Shown here one piece after another: positions 36,134 through 48,559 of a stretch of DNA of 64,000 nucleotides. Below the pieces are notes generated by a model. It was not told where the DNA came from and did not search any database. It worked only from the letters and a program-made list of their open reading frames with translations. Every line of letters begins with the position of its first letter. Position 1 is the stretch's first letter. Where the stretch lies: NCBI GenBank assembly GCA_034008185.1, contig CM067081.1, forward strand, positions 156,332,258 to 156,396,257. The letters are read 5' to 3'. The position numbers were made by a program, and so were the translations under genes. Origin of the DNA: Gorsachius magnificus (lineage: Eukaryota; Chordata; Aves; Pelecaniformes; Ardeidae).

Positions 36134-36815
36134 ACTTTTTTTAATTAAAATGACCGGCTGCCTACTGCATGCAATTTTTTTTTTCTTTCTGCCATTGACA
36201 ACGATGAATGTAAGGACAAAATGTTAAATGATGTTATGCCGGAGCTAAGTTGCATATGAAGTGTTTGTACCTGATGGATGTAACGTATATATCTTTATCT
36301 ATCTTTATATAAATATGCAAAGATCTAGCGGTATCACCATTGTTTTCTTGCCCTTCTGTGTTGCAAATGCGTATCCAAATCAAAAGGCCAGGGGATGATT
36401 AATGATTGCATTGTCCTTCCTGAAATCACTGCACATTAAAGAATTCCCCCCAAAGCCCGAGTCCTAAAAAAAGAGGGCGCTCCGTCCCGCATTTCGGCGG
36501 TGTGACCCTGCCCTCCGCGGCTCTGACCCAACGGGGCAAGAAAAAAAAAAAAAACCACGGGGGAAGGCACTGCCGCCGAAAACAGGGGTTGCCTCTGCAA
36601 AGGTGGTGCCTGGAGAAATAAAACCGTCGGGGCAAGACGGGAAGCGAGAGGCGAGGGGAGCTACAACCAAATAAATAAATAAAGTAGTAGAAATGGGTGG
36701 CGGCTTAGAGACGCTGGTCTTTCTAAGCTTGTTATTCTACCCAAATAGCGTGATCTGCCTGTAAAAGTACCCAATTACCAAGATTCAAAAAGAAATTGGA
36801 CTCTCCCCCCGCTTC

Positions 36816-36843
36816 TTTTTTTTTTTTTTTTTTTTTTTTTTTT
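36816..36843. repeat. Poly-T tract (28 T)
   Basis: An uninterrupted run of 28 T with no attached transposon body. Confidence 0.97.
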
Positions 36844-36981
36844 GGCTAGCCTGCTTGTTGTCAGTTAGCAAGGACGTGACCAGAATTCGCCTTCTCCTTT
36901 TCGCCTGCCTCCTGCATCACTTGCAAATTCAGTTTGCGTGCACCAAGCCAAGCGGAAAGCAAAGCGCAAAATGCATCTTAC

Positions 36982-37019
36982 AAAAAAAAAAAAAAAAAAC
37001 TAAAAAAAAAAAAAAAAAA
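36982..37019. repeat. Two poly-A runs of 18, split by CT
   Basis: A18-CT-A18, simple sequence. Confidence 0.95.
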
Positions 37020-37198
37020 TCCACCACCCCAACAAAGACCGGGGAGAGCCAGCGTGTCGTACGGAGTTACAAAAAATCAACTCACCCCCCACCCCCCCAC
37101 CCCCCAGCTACAAATGTGCCGTCGAGTTGCGAGGGATGCGCTATTTTTAAAAAAGAGGAGGGAAAAACTTTCGTGGGGCACCCCGGGATTTTCTCTCA

Positions 37199-37249
37199 CT
37201 GTGTGTGTGTGTGTAACTATATATATATATAAAAATATATATATATATG
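37199..37249. repeat. GT then AT microsatellite
   Basis: (TG)n followed within a few bases by (AT)n interrupted once by AAAA. Confidence 0.95.
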
Positions 37250-37424
37250 TGAAGACACGCATAGGCACAGATGCACACACATACAGTGTGTCATCCTTTC
37301 TGCACTGCTTTAAAAATACACGCGCGTTTGTCCTTCACCTCCCCCCCGCCCCGAAATGATCAATACGTGATTTCATCGGGGGCGGGGGGACGGGACACGC
37401 TGGGGTCACGAAATCCCTCATTAC

Positions 37425-37760
37425 TTCAGCACAAACCCTCATTGTCTTAACCGCTCGTGGAACTAATGTTTAGTTATGAAAATAATAACCGTTATGTGCC
37501 TCTCTCCACTCTCCCTTCACAGCATCTCTTCTTTTTTTTTTTTTTTTTTTATTTACCCACTTTTGCAAGTGTACCGATAAGGTAGGCAAAGAAAGTGTAG
37601 CGAGTAATTTATAGCTATGAATATAACATTAGGATAATGTTTCATTCTGTTACAAAGGCGAAATTTCTCTTCCTTGTGTAGACAGGTGTTCTTTTTTGCT
37701 CACTTCTGAATAGTAAATATCCAGACTCATTAAACTAAAGGCAAAGTTACGCTGTTGTTC
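37425..37760. promoter_or_regulatory. Candidate conserved element 3' of ASCL1 (C)
   Basis: A unique AT-balanced sequence with words such as AACTAATGTTTAGTTATG, GTAATTTATAGCTATGAAT and TTACAAAGG, interrupted by a T-run. It has the look of a vertebrate non-coding element; conservation has not been tested. Confidence 0.25.
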
Positions 37761-37830
37761 GCTACAATGTATAAGGCAGGCTCAGAAATTCACCACCTCC
37801 TCCCTCCCTTTTCCCCTCAGCCCCCTCCCC

Positions 37831-37856
37831 AAAGAAAGAAAGAAAGGAAGAAAGAA

Positions 37857-37890
<34 letters not shown>
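37831..37890 (+). repeat. (GAAA)n-(CA)n compound microsatellite
   Basis: AAAGAAAG-type units followed directly by 14 CA units. Confidence 0.97.
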
Positions 37891-37892
<2 letters not shown>

Positions 37893-38101
37893 TTTACTGA
37901 AGATAGGGAAAGGGCAAAGCAGGATTGGGGTAAATCTCATTACATCTGCTCTAATCGCTTAGCAACACAAAGCCTTTTCTTGTATTAGCGCGGAGAGCCT
38001 TTCAGCGCTGCCTGACAGACAGTATTCAGTTAGCATTAGGAAACTCCATAAATCAGGGACTTCTTTGGGCGCAGGATAAGTTTTAGAGCTACTCAGAGCT
38101 T

Positions 38102-38124
38102 GGGGGGGGGGGGGGGGGGGGGGG
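38102..38124 (+). repeat. Poly-G tract (23 G)
   Basis: An uninterrupted G run at the left edge of the second CpG island, followed by GAGAGAAGAGAAG. Confidence 0.95.
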
Positions 38125-38239
38125 AGAGAAGAGAAGCGGGTTGGGGGGGGGCGGGATGCAGATGGACGTTGTGGCCTACGAATTTATTAATTTATTTACC
38201 TGTGTGTTTATTTACCGTAATGCTGGAAAAGCGTCCCGT

Positions 38240-39270
38240 TACCAGCGCCTCTCCCCGAGTTTTCTCCCCTCCCCAACCCCCCAAATCAAGAGCCTCGGGC
38301 AGCGACGGGGGTGCACGGCTAGACCCCCCCGCGGCCGCGTTGTGCCGCGGAGGTGGGCAGCATTGCCCTCCCCCTCCCCTCTCCCCCGACCTGCTCCGGC
38401 TCCCGCGGAGCCGCGGGGGGGGGGGGGGGGGGGGGTAGGAGCCTCCCCGCGGCGTGGGCTTTCCCCTCCCTCACCACCCGAGCTCCCGCCGCTGCCCCCT
38501 CTCCGCAGGCCCCGCCGCTGCCCAAACTTTTTCCGCGCGCGGGACAAGCGCCGGCCCCGCGGAGCCCCGCCCCCCCCCGCCCCCCGCGCCCACGGCCCTA
38601 CCCCCAGAAAAAGGCGCGGGCGCCCCGGGGAGCCCCTCTTTGCCCCCAGCCCGGCTCTCCCGCCTTCCTCGCGCGAGAGGCGCCGGCCCGCACCCAGCCC
38701 CGCAAGCAGCGTGCTTGGGGGCTCATTCCCCCTTTTTTTAAAAAAAACTTTTTTCCCACTCTTTTTCCTGTTTGGGGGATTTAAATTTTTTTTTTTGGGG
38801 GGGAGTTCTTCCCCCTCCTTTCCCCCTCCCCTCCTTTTTATTTTCCCCTCCCCCCCCTCCCCACGGCGCGGGTCCTGCCTTTTGTGTGCGGGCTGCCAGG
38901 GTTACGGGGGGGCTGCGGGGGCCGGGCAGGCAGCGGGCAGCGCTGCCCCCGCGCGTGTCACGCCTCAGCCTTTATTCCGCCGCCGCCGGCGGGGGCGCGG
39001 CGGGGGCCCGCCGGGATCGGGGGCGGCCCGCTGCCCCAAGGCGGGGCGGGCACGGCCGTGGCCGGGGGAGGCCCCGGCTCGCCGCTGCGGGCAGCTCCGT
39101 AGCGCGGCGCGAATTACTGAGGACACGCAGGGATTTGCTCGCCTCGAAGTGCAGGGGGGGCGACCTGTGGCTCCCCCCGCCTCGCCGCGGGGAGGAGAAG
39201 CGGGGAGAAGCGGGGTGCCCCCCGCCCCCGGCCGCCACCCCGGCCCGGCCCAGCGCACCGCAACTTCCCG
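38240..39270. promoter_or_regulatory. Second CpG island, 2.1 kb downstream of the ASCL1 poly(A) site
   Basis: GC-rich and CpG-dense sequence (strongest at 38390-38700 and 38940-39260), split by a T/C-rich segment (38730-38860). Long overlapping open frames on both strands are Pro/Ala/Arg/Gly-rich and look like composition shadows. It carries a run of 21 G (38415-38435). No gene is recognised; it could be a promoter of an unannotated non-coding RNA or part of the ASCL1 Polycomb domain. Confidence 0.85.
38415..38435 (+). repeat. Poly-G tract (21 G)
   Basis: An uninterrupted G run inside the second CpG island. Confidence 0.95.
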
Positions 39271-42179
39271 CTCCCAAGCAGGCTTCGCTTTTAGCGTGTC
39301 AGCCCGCACAATGCAGGGCTAATTCCCGCTGCAAAAGGCAAGTGGTGAGGAATCAATCGCAGGCTTTATGCAATCAAAAGGGATGATGGGTTCGGGGTCG
39401 GGATTTTCTTTTTTCTTTTTTTTTTTTTTAAAGTTCCCTGCCCCAGACTGAATTTCTCCTGCTCCTTACCCCCGTCCTATTAATAATCCCATGCAGGCGA
39501 TTGCAGACCGAGGTAAAGCTATCATTTGTATGCGCCTGAAGATTAATTTCCCCCATGTACCAACTCAACGGCATAGTTATCTCTTTAACAGGGAAAACAG
39601 TTTGGCTCCATTGTCGGGTTGCCAAGACCGCCTTTTGAGAAAGGGAGCCCGGCTAGCCTCTGATCAAACTCAAAGGTTAGTTAAAAGACAAAAACAGCTG
39701 AAAATCTTCATGAATAATGCTGTTTCCCCGAGCCCAGTGTAGTGCAAGCGCACATTTCAATGCCAGAGCATTTTGTTATGCTGCTCGCCTAAGTCAGAAT
39801 TTCACAGAAAAGGCAGAGAAGAAAAGCTCCAACAATTAGAGGGGGCCTGTCAGAAAACATTAACGCCTTCCTCGCCCAGCCTGTCAAGCGTGCTAGAAAT
39901 AAAAAACTGGCATAGCGAATCGCACCTCCACCCTCTGGAGCTGCGGGAGGGGAGAGGGAGGGGGGTTTAGGGACAGAGAAGTAGAGAGAGAGACAAATGG
40001 ACAGGCCCAGGCTGTTAACAGCCCCCCTCGGCTTTGCCGTTCATCCAAAAGCTGGAAAAAGAAGGGGAAAGGACCTGCAGCTGGATATTCGCTCTTGATA
40101 CTTCTCCCTCTGCTCCAGAATTACGTTTTCTCCCTCGGGACCATCACACACACTCACGCTGTCTCTCTGTGTCGTCAAGCCTTTTGCTGCATCGGTCCTG
40201 CAAAGCACAAGTGAGGTGCCCGGTGAAACAGCAGCATGGCAGAGCTGTTGCCACCTTTTGCTTTCTGCTCCTTCAAATGTACAGCTTTAACTACCCAGAC
40301 ACACACGCTCGAGTCCTTTCCCCTGGTGAAATACCTACTGACAAGGACACCAAACTATTTAAAACCTCCCTTATGCTGCCTGTAAGTGAACATCTATGCT
40401 TTGACTTTCCTGACCAAAGCATGGATTTTTCCCAAGCATCTAAATTACAAGCGAGCTCTGCTCCTTTTCTGACTGCAAGCAAAACCTCAGACCATCGCTC
40501 GAACCCCCTTTTTTTTGCCCTTGTTGCTTTTGTTGTCCCACTGCAAATACATGTATATGTTAATATCTGATAAGGAGCAGAGCAGTGCTGTGCAGCTTCT
40601 CTAGCCCGCCTTTTTCTGGGGGGAGGGAGGGAGATGTCCTGGGGGAGAGTACTGCTATGTATTGTAATATTCACCTGGGGGTGGAAAAAGCAAAATATGA
40701 AGTGACTGAAGAAAAAGGAGTGTCTCCAAACATCATCTGAGGTGTTCCAGCAAAGGCACACAGCAACACAGCTCAGAGGACACATGAAAGGAAGACAAGT
40801 CAGACTTTGCCCATGGTTAGGGAGCTGTGCAGTTCCTACATATCCCACGGGGAAGGAGGTCTGGCTTTAGGGACGGGAGCCCCGGCCCCCCATCCCACAC
40901 ACGCTCTGGAGGGCACAGTGTATCCAGGCAATAGGGTGCTTGCTGCCCCCCTCCCCGCAGACAAGGCAGGTGTTTGCTGTGGCTTTGGAGCCAGATGTGT
41001 CCCTAGAAGGAGGTAAGCGAAGGAAGAGCCCCACGGGGCACTGGTACTTTCATTGGCTCTGACACTTCTGTCTTGGGCAAACACAAGCGACTGGTAGGAG
41101 AGGGGGGAAGTTCCATGAGGTCCCTTTTCTCCCTCTACCCAACTACCTGGTACTTACCATACTAATTGCAAGGGGAGAGGTGGGGTAAAAATGCAGGGAA
41201 GGGCAACTAAGGGAAAGCTGCTTTTTGTGACAAGGCATGGATCTTGGGCTGAAGCTACCCAGATTCATTGCTGGGTACCATTTGGTCCAGTGTCAATCTA
41301 TTTTAGCCCGATATCCACAAATGCTAAACGGGGACCATCAGTAGTTCCTCACAGGTGCCTGCGGATACACAGCATTGGGAGAAGGTGAGAAAGCCAGCAA
41401 GACTGAGGGGGTCGCTGCTCCAGACTCTGCTCTTGTGCAAAATGCCGTGGGCAGAGTCAGTGCACATTAATAGTCTGGCTTATTTTTCGGGGGGGCAGAC
41501 AATCCATGCTTCCTTTCATCCCACTGTGAACAGGATTCAGTCCTGTTCGTGCTCTTCACTTACCACCCCAGAAAGGGACGGTTACGTATTTTTCCTGGAA
41601 GATCTTCCCTTTCCCTTAAAACATCAGAGCAAACATCTGTATATTGTCCTACATGTTACCTGGAAGCTGCTTGGGAGCAAAATTCCTTTGAAAATGTCAC
41701 CCACCAGGCCGTGTGTTTCAACCCTCTCTTAGACCCTGTGAACAACTGCAGCAGTCAAGTTGCCCAAATTTTCTGCTGGTCACTCTTAATTTACAGCAAC
41801 ACGTTGCTCTCTTGCTTTCTGCTTTTATAAACTCCCAATGTGGGGTTCCCAATAGCACTGGGGAAAGAAAGGTAAAAAAGCACGAAGACCCCCCCCACCA
41901 GCTCCCGTGGCACAGTCCAGGCTTTTGTGTTAGGGGTGGTGATCATCTTCTGAAATGGAGCCCAAACTCGTTTGGTCCAATTTCACAGAAGCAGATCACA
42001 GAAAGAGCACGCGTTCCCCTTTTGGGATGAGGTGTTCCCCCCCTTGCCCAGCCACACCATTCTCTCTCTCTCTCTCCCCTCCTGCTGCTGGTTGGAGCTG
42101 CGAGCTATTTTAATTTGCACTTGCTGCAGTGGTGGGGCTATATTACTCTGGAACAGGAAGGGAAAAGCCCCATATTAGT
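39271..42179. other. Non-coding stretch right of the second CpG island
   Basis: No recognisable gene, RNA or transposon. It holds candidate element D (39360-39800), a short T run near 39410-39429 and a CT run at 42061-42076. Open frames of up to 185 codons (40291-40848, minus) are featureless. Confidence 0.6.
39360..39800. promoter_or_regulatory. Candidate conserved element 3' of ASCL1 (D)
   Basis: A unique sequence with dense developmental-factor words: TTATGCAATCA, ATTAATAATC, GAAGATTAATTTC, a TCF/LEF-like TCAAACTCAAAGG and the E-box CAGCTG in AAACAGCTGAAAA. It begins at the edge of the second CpG island. Enhancer function is inferred from appearance only. Confidence 0.35.
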
Positions 42180-42520
42180 GAAGTGCAAAATGCAGTTTTG
42201 ACTGAAAAGGGAAGCCATTTCAACAGGATTATACCGTGACAATGCAGATTAAAACCCTGCCATATGGCCTAAGATAGGCTTGCTTTTACTTTCAGGTAAC
42301 AACGCATTGCTAATTAAGTGGCGATGACATTTCTAAATGAAAAAAAAAAGAAGAAAAAAGAAAAAAAAAGCCACCTGTATGTGAAATAAAGACAGTCAAG
42401 TGAAGGGAAGACATTAATCGCGGCTAATAATACTGGAAATCAGCCCTCTCTTATCACTGCGGTTTGCTTTGAATAGGAGAGGGAATTTGTTTGATTTGTT
42501 ATTGAGTAAACAATAATTCA
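42180..42520. promoter_or_regulatory. Candidate conserved element 3' of ASCL1 (E)
   Basis: A repeat-poor block except for a short AAAAAG tract (42339-42370). It has words such as TTGCTAATTAAGTGG, CATTAATCGCGGCTAATAATA and AAACAATAATTCACGTG (Sox- and E-box-like). Conservation has not been tested. Confidence 0.3.
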
Positions 42521-45500
42521 CGTGTCCCATCAGAGAAGTTGAACGTGGTGCTCCTGAAAGGCTCCTGACTGACAGAGCAGGAGAGCAAAATCCTGCATCA
42601 TATCCAGGACAAAAAGGGCCCGGGCAGCAGCGTGGAGAGGTTCCCCACCCTGCTTTGCCAAGGGCCTGCGAGAAGGTGATGGAGGGCTTCCCTGAACGAG
42701 GCAGAAGGCCAGCCTGCCCGCCTAAGTGTCGGTTCCATTTAAACACGTGCCTAAACGCCTCACTGTGCTGGAGATCTTAATTTTAACATCTCTGAGGGTA
42801 CACCAGCAAACGATGGTCAACACAAAACCTACAGTCTCTCTCACATCCACTACCGCATCACTGTGGGACAGCAACAACTTTCACACAATAAATGGGATAA
42901 TGTCAGGATGTCAGTCTATGAGCGAAGGGTCACTGGTCATTAATAACCCCCCCAGCCTTTCAGATGAAGTGTCTTCTTCAAAGGCCTGAGACTTTTACTT
43001 GAAGTTTCTAATCAGTACCTGTGCATATTCTTCCATGCCATACAAATTGCACGTGAGGCTGCTGACCCAAGAGGCTGAAGAACAGGCAGTGGGACATGCT
43101 TTGCTTCATGCTGTTTTAACTTTCATAGTAAAACACATTTTTAGGTTACTATAATGCACATCGTGTCGGTCTGCCCAGCTATGGGCCTTGACCTAGCAAG
43201 GAGACTTAACAGCGTTTCAGATCCTGTCAAACTTGAGGTACTGCCAAAAACCCCCAAACCCAGCTCTGCTTATCTCTCACATCTCTCACTGGCTGTGATG
43301 CCACTCAGGTGAACCCCAATGTTTCGCGTGGTCCTTACAGATTTTGCATGCTTGATGATTTGAAGCTGGAATTGAGCACCCAGGTAAGGTTCTGGACAGA
43401 TGTATGTCCATGGATGAGCCTGGCAGCCCTTTACAATTTCTGCTGTCAAATTTTTGCTTCCTTCTCCTCCACAACTTTGGCGTCCTCTTTAGCCTCCATT
43501 GCTTCTCATACCTGGGCTGCAGCAGGTCGAGAGTTACACCCTAAACCAGCTTCGAGGGTAAGTACCTATTTGCATCCAGCCAACCCTCACATTCCTTACC
43601 AGCATAGTATATCGAAAACAAGTGTGGGGTGGAAGAAGACCAGAAAATCAAGAAGAAAGCACAGACGTAACTTTCACAAGTATCTCATTGCAAACACTAC
43701 CCACCTGAATTCTAAATTCCCCTGGGCTTCACCAAAGATTTGGGTTCTGCCTCTTAGACACCTGCTGGTGAGGACAGTGGCCAACTTCTCTTGTCTCTGA
43801 GGGCAGGGAGATGGTTAAAAATGCTGGTAATTGCCCCTACCTGTGCAGAAAGGGGGACATCATGGACCTGCAGTACCACAGGATGCTATGGCAGAAAGTC
43901 ACAGTAATCAGAAAGGGAGAGAGGCTCCCGACAAAACAGCCGTGCCATGTGCTGCTGGGCGGAGATCAGCACAGAGCAGGGTTGCTGGTGAGCAAAACAG
44001 GAGCATACAGAAAGAGCAGCGCTGGGCAGACACCACTGAAACCCAGGCAGTGCCAGCCCCAGGAGACAGTCCTGTAGCAGCAAGCAACACCCTGGGGCTC
44101 CCCAGGGTTCCTTCTCCCCTCGTGTCCACACATATGTCAGAAGAGAGACATGTTTGTGCAGGTGCCTTGTCGAGGAGGCTGGCGGCAGCGCGAAACAAGC
44201 AGAGGAGGAGTAAGCGTCCCCCGGGCTGTGCAGGCTCCCAGCTTCCCGCTGCTGGGCACCGGTTTGGAGGCTGCACTTGCCCATCTTTAATAACTGCTGA
44301 CGGCTCTATCCTCCTCCATTCACCTACCTGTTCCCTTTCTGAACCCAGATATATTTTTGCCTTCTACAACACCCTGCGGCAATCACTGTGAAGGGATTAT
44401 GATGTAGGGACAAACAGAAATAAAACAGGTGCTGGCAGAAGCAGTGAGCAAACCTCCTCCCTTCCTCCTCTGCTCCAAAGTTTCGTGTCAGAAGACCACC
44501 ACGGCGGCAGGGGCAGGTGACAAGGACAATGACAGGTCCACGAGGGGCACTCTGCTCAGTCTGGGTTGTCCCTTGGCTTCTCTGCATGGCCAAATCCTGT
44601 CTTTTTGGCACATCACTTTTAGTTACCACTACTCCTTCTCTCTCTCTCTGTGTGGAACTGCTACTGACCAATGGAGCATTTATAAATAGAACAATGTTTA
44701 ATTAACACAACAGTAGGACAGACTTGTTGAAATACTTCCCAGACAGCAGGCAAGAGTCCTGACAAGGAGACTATTATGGGAATTTTAATGAATCCTTCCA
44801 AAGTGGGACAGCTTCCATACACCTACATTGCAATGACTAATTTTGTTTGTGAAAATTGTATTGGTAAATGATGCAGAGCGACAATAATGTTGAGGACCAG
44901 CGAATTGAACAAAGTCACTGGGTGACTATGTGAAATACTGCCGACAGGCCAGAGCAGAGTGCTTACTAAATGCAGTGCAGTCATGGGTCCGAATGCCCAA
45001 AAGCCCACGTCAGGCCCAGCTACAAATGTAGTTTGCATAAGGCAGGCAAAGAAGCAATTAAATAACCCAAACAAGGATCTAGCTGTGCCAGATGCCACCA
45101 CAGCATGAAAAGAAGCACGGGCTGCACAACTACTTCTGTGAGACACAACCAGGAGCATGTGCCTTAGTAACACCACTGTTAAATGCACGCCTGCTAGTTG
45201 CTACCGCTGTAATGGAGACAATGCACATGCATCCTTGCCACCTCCCTGTCAAAGAAAACAGGAAATTAAAATTGTGCTACCTCGGTGATGGGCCTGTGTA
45301 AGGTTCCCACCTATGATACAACAGCCTACTTCATCTAACAGGGATGTGTGAAATGCAAGTCAAGGGGCACAGCGAGGACAAGGTTTACAGCATCAGTGCA
45401 TTCCCTTAAGCCCACCTTCTCCTAGCTCTGCAAACTATTCCTTATCCTCTAGCAGAGACATCGTACACCACCAGCAACTGGGTGGCCTTAACCGCTAAGT

Positions 45501-48500
45501 ACTAATGAGCTCAGAATTTCAGAATTTCAGAAACAGCCTCTTGTCCTTCAGGATCTTAAGCAAGGAAGCTCCTAGGAAGACAGTCTGCAGTGACAAATGG
45601 TTTATTCTTGAATTTGCTGGTTCAGCTGTCCACTGCTGTACCGCATGGGCAGTAGCCAGCGAGGGACTCTCTGCAGACCCTGTTCTTCTGACTTCATCAT
45701 CATTACACATCTGAGGTTCTTTTTCCCAAAAGATCGAGATATTAATGGACAGATTCAAGATATGCATTATCTCGCCAGGGAGCCTGGACACAGCCAGTTT
45801 TCTTCTCTACTTTTGTCATTTTCTCTTCCTTACAGGCAGGTGACATTTTTTTCTGGAATATGGTGACTTAGGTGAATGCACATGGATTATTGAAATGTGT
45901 TGCACTGCACTCCAGACAAAATGGTGCGGCATGGAAGTGTGTGCTAGGATACTAATAAACATAGTCAAACACAGGGTTTGGTGCATTACTTCAGACATTC
46001 AGGAGCAAAATCACCTCTGATTTATCGGACTAGACAATGGCATGCACAGAGCAAGCCAAGAAAATGATTGCTGAAAACTTTGGTAACATATAAGGATTTC
46101 ATTGAACTGGAGTGAAACTTTGCAAACTGCTCGCCTTGGTTTGCTGAGGAAAAGAGAAGAGGAAGGAGAGGATATGTCCTTTCAACTGCTACAGATCCTG
46201 CTGCACTCAGAGGTGCAGGTTGTGAAAATATTGATTATTTTTAGCCACATTCATCGGTTTCCTGTTGAGTTCTTCCTTTTGCATAATGTGGAGCCTTGCC
46301 TGTCAGATTAATGCAGTGCTTCACCCCCAAACAAAAGTGTTGGCCTCTGATAAATCCATCTACAGCACACCTAGCTCCATCGGTGGGCATATTATAAAAG
46401 GTAATGAGCTTGACGCTCCCCTTAGCTCCAGCTGCTGTAGCAGCATGTAATGAGCCCTGCTGTATGGACTCCGGCTCTCACACTAAAACGCCATTGAGGA
46501 GTGAGACAGCATGCCACTGAATTTAATTTACTGCTTAGCATCAGCTGGCCCCAGATGATGGAAGGTCATCTGGATGGAGGGTCAAGTGGTATAAACAGCT
46601 CCAAATCTCCCTTCTGCCCAAGGGCTCGGAGCTGGTAAGCCCCATGGCAAACAAGCACGGACCTGGCGGCGGCACATCGGCTGAGCAGGCTCCACAGGCA
46701 GATTCCTTCGGAGCATCTGCTCTCCCAGATGAGGAACCCCTCCCATTGACTGTATCCCATCAGCATTTTCACAGCAATTTAGAGAAAATCCAGTGAAATA
46801 GGCCAGGTTCCTTGGAGGAGTTAGTCTGCCATTGTAGGTACTTCTGGTGGAGTAACTTTCCTACCTCCGTAACAACACATCACGCTGTATTTTATTGTAA
46901 GGTATCATGGATTTTTAGATCGCAAAGTACCATTATTCTGTTTCAAGAAAGAGAAGCTGGAGGGAGGGTTTGAGTAGGCCAGAGAGGGCCAATGCCAGAG
47001 GCTGAAGAAAAAAATTAAGAAAAGGCTAGCATGTGGTGATACCACCTTCGGTGATGTATGGCTTAAGGATGTGCAGAGCCAAAGGCAGGGCTATTGCATT
47101 TAATTCCTCCCAGAGTTTTTTTTCTGCCATGGACTTGTTTAAAGATGTAAGTGGCACTAAGTTTTTGGTACATTTAAAACTAAGCCCAATCAATGAGACA
47201 TCTTAAAAGACTCATTCATTATGTGCGACCTAAGGGTTGGACCTGCCTCTGCTTACAGAGACTAATTAGTCATCCCGTGCTCCAGAGGACAGAGATGTAC
47301 CAGCCTGGCAGGGGAGGGGTGCTCTTTCCCTTTGGGAAGATGGGTAATGCTGTTTAAGGATGCCCCAGCCTTAAATGCAGAGATGTGACTGTCCAGTAAG
47401 AAACAACATGGCCAGATCCAGGCTTCTGAAAAATGTGAAGCTGCTAGCAGGGATGGGGGCCTGGAGCATGATGTGCTCCAGGCAGTTTCTGCAGCTGCTC
47501 TTCAGAGACACAACCATTGAATCCAGCGAGACCACCTGAGGAGTAGAAAACCTTCCCGACTGAGTAACACAGACAGAGACAGACACCCAGGGAGTGAAAT
47601 ATGGGTCTTAAAAATTTACCTTGCTGTGTGGTGGCAGGTTTCTAACCGACTTGTGTGCCTGGATGCTTGCTGGCCTGTCTCCCCAGCACAATGCGTCTTC
47701 CCGGGCTCGGTGCAGCCCATACATGCGCATGTTCCTTCCCCGCTTACTGCACACCAGGGGCTTGGTACAGGCCACAGAGCCATGTGTGGGGTTGCAGGAG
47801 CCCAAAGACAGAGCTTCACAGCTACGTCCACATGGGCAGGCTGTGCAGCACAAAGCCAGGTACCATCGCTCTTCCCGCATACTGGTACTGCATGGTCTGA
47901 GTGCGCGTTTATGCCCCAAGTGTTTCTCTTTCTTTAGATATTGCCACCTCTTCCAGCACAGACAAAGACCTGTTTGTGAGGCTGCGCTCCTTTTCTGCGG
48001 GGATGACAGGTGGGAACGGAGGTCTGATATAAATATACTGTGATTTGAAGTGGGTTGTGAGTGAGATCTAGTCTAATTTTCCACCCTGAACAAACAATTT
48101 AGTTTGCATGAAACTTTCCTTAAAGAGAACGAGCTCAATTAAGAAAACCACAACAACACAACTTTTAAAAAATACCGTCGTTATTGTCCGTGTGGGTTTT
48201 GGGTGGGCTGTGGAAATTGATTTACGAGTCAACCACTTTTCTCTTTTCTTGCCATCTCTCGCTTGAGTGGTTTGTAGGCCTTGGCCCTTTCTTTCACTCA
48301 AGGAGAATAAGGTTGTCTATGGAAGAGGTCAGCATTTCAAATTGGTGGAGTTCAACTGCACAAATGACATAGAACTGACAAGAAAAGACAGGGGGTTTGG
48401 AGGTCATAGACTGCATAGGTCCTGGTTAGGGTTTTTGCTTTGTGATGGGACCTGGCACCAAAATGAATTAAATAACAGGCTTAAGGACTATTGAGGGAGG

Positions 48501-48559
48501 GCTGAATGCAAATCAAAGATAAGTAGAAGTTTTCTTTCCTAAAAGGGGAATGATTTTTT
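42521..48559. other. Non-coding stretch 42.5-48.6 kb
   Basis: Unique sequence with no recognisable gene, RNA or transposon. Open frames reach 186 codons (43831-44391, plus) without any recognisable feature. Candidate element F lies at 46290-46560. Confidence 0.6.
46290..46560. promoter_or_regulatory. Candidate conserved element 3' of ASCL1 (F)
   Basis: It contains GTCAGATTAATGCAG, AAGGTAATGAGC, GCATGTAATGAGC (TAATGAGC occurs twice) and a CAGCTG E-box within CTCCAGCTGCTGTAGCAGC, which can also fold as a short hairpin. A CAGCTG site is the preferred target of ASCL1, so autoregulation is possible but unproven. Confidence 0.3.

Larger units (their letters stand above)
34992..36148 (+). other. 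ASCL1: ASCL1 exon 2, 3' untranslated region
   Basis: The first 550 bp are CpG-rich and the rest AU-rich. The stretch TAATGCTTATTACCTCTTCATG (35738 onwards) matches my memory of the conserved human 3'UTR. It includes a Pumilio-type word TGTACATA (35655-35662), an AAAC-rich simple tract (35986-36042), a possible early poly(A) signal ATTAAA (35897-35902) and AATAAA at 36128-36133. Confidence 0.8.
36149..38100. other. Region just downstream of ASCL1
   Basis: No recognisable gene. It holds several simple repeats: T28 (36816-36843), two A18 runs (36982-37019), GT plus AT tracts (37199-37249), a T run (37532-37550) and GAAA plus CA (37831-37890). Between them are unique blocks; 36150-36420 could be an extended 3'UTR, and 37425-37760 looks like a candidate regulatory element. 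Confidence 0.6.

Noticed and set aside
38141..39322. 393-codon plus-strand frame in the second CpG island
   Set aside because: Low-complexity Pro/Ala/Gly/Arg product spanning G and T runs; other frames of the same region are open too.
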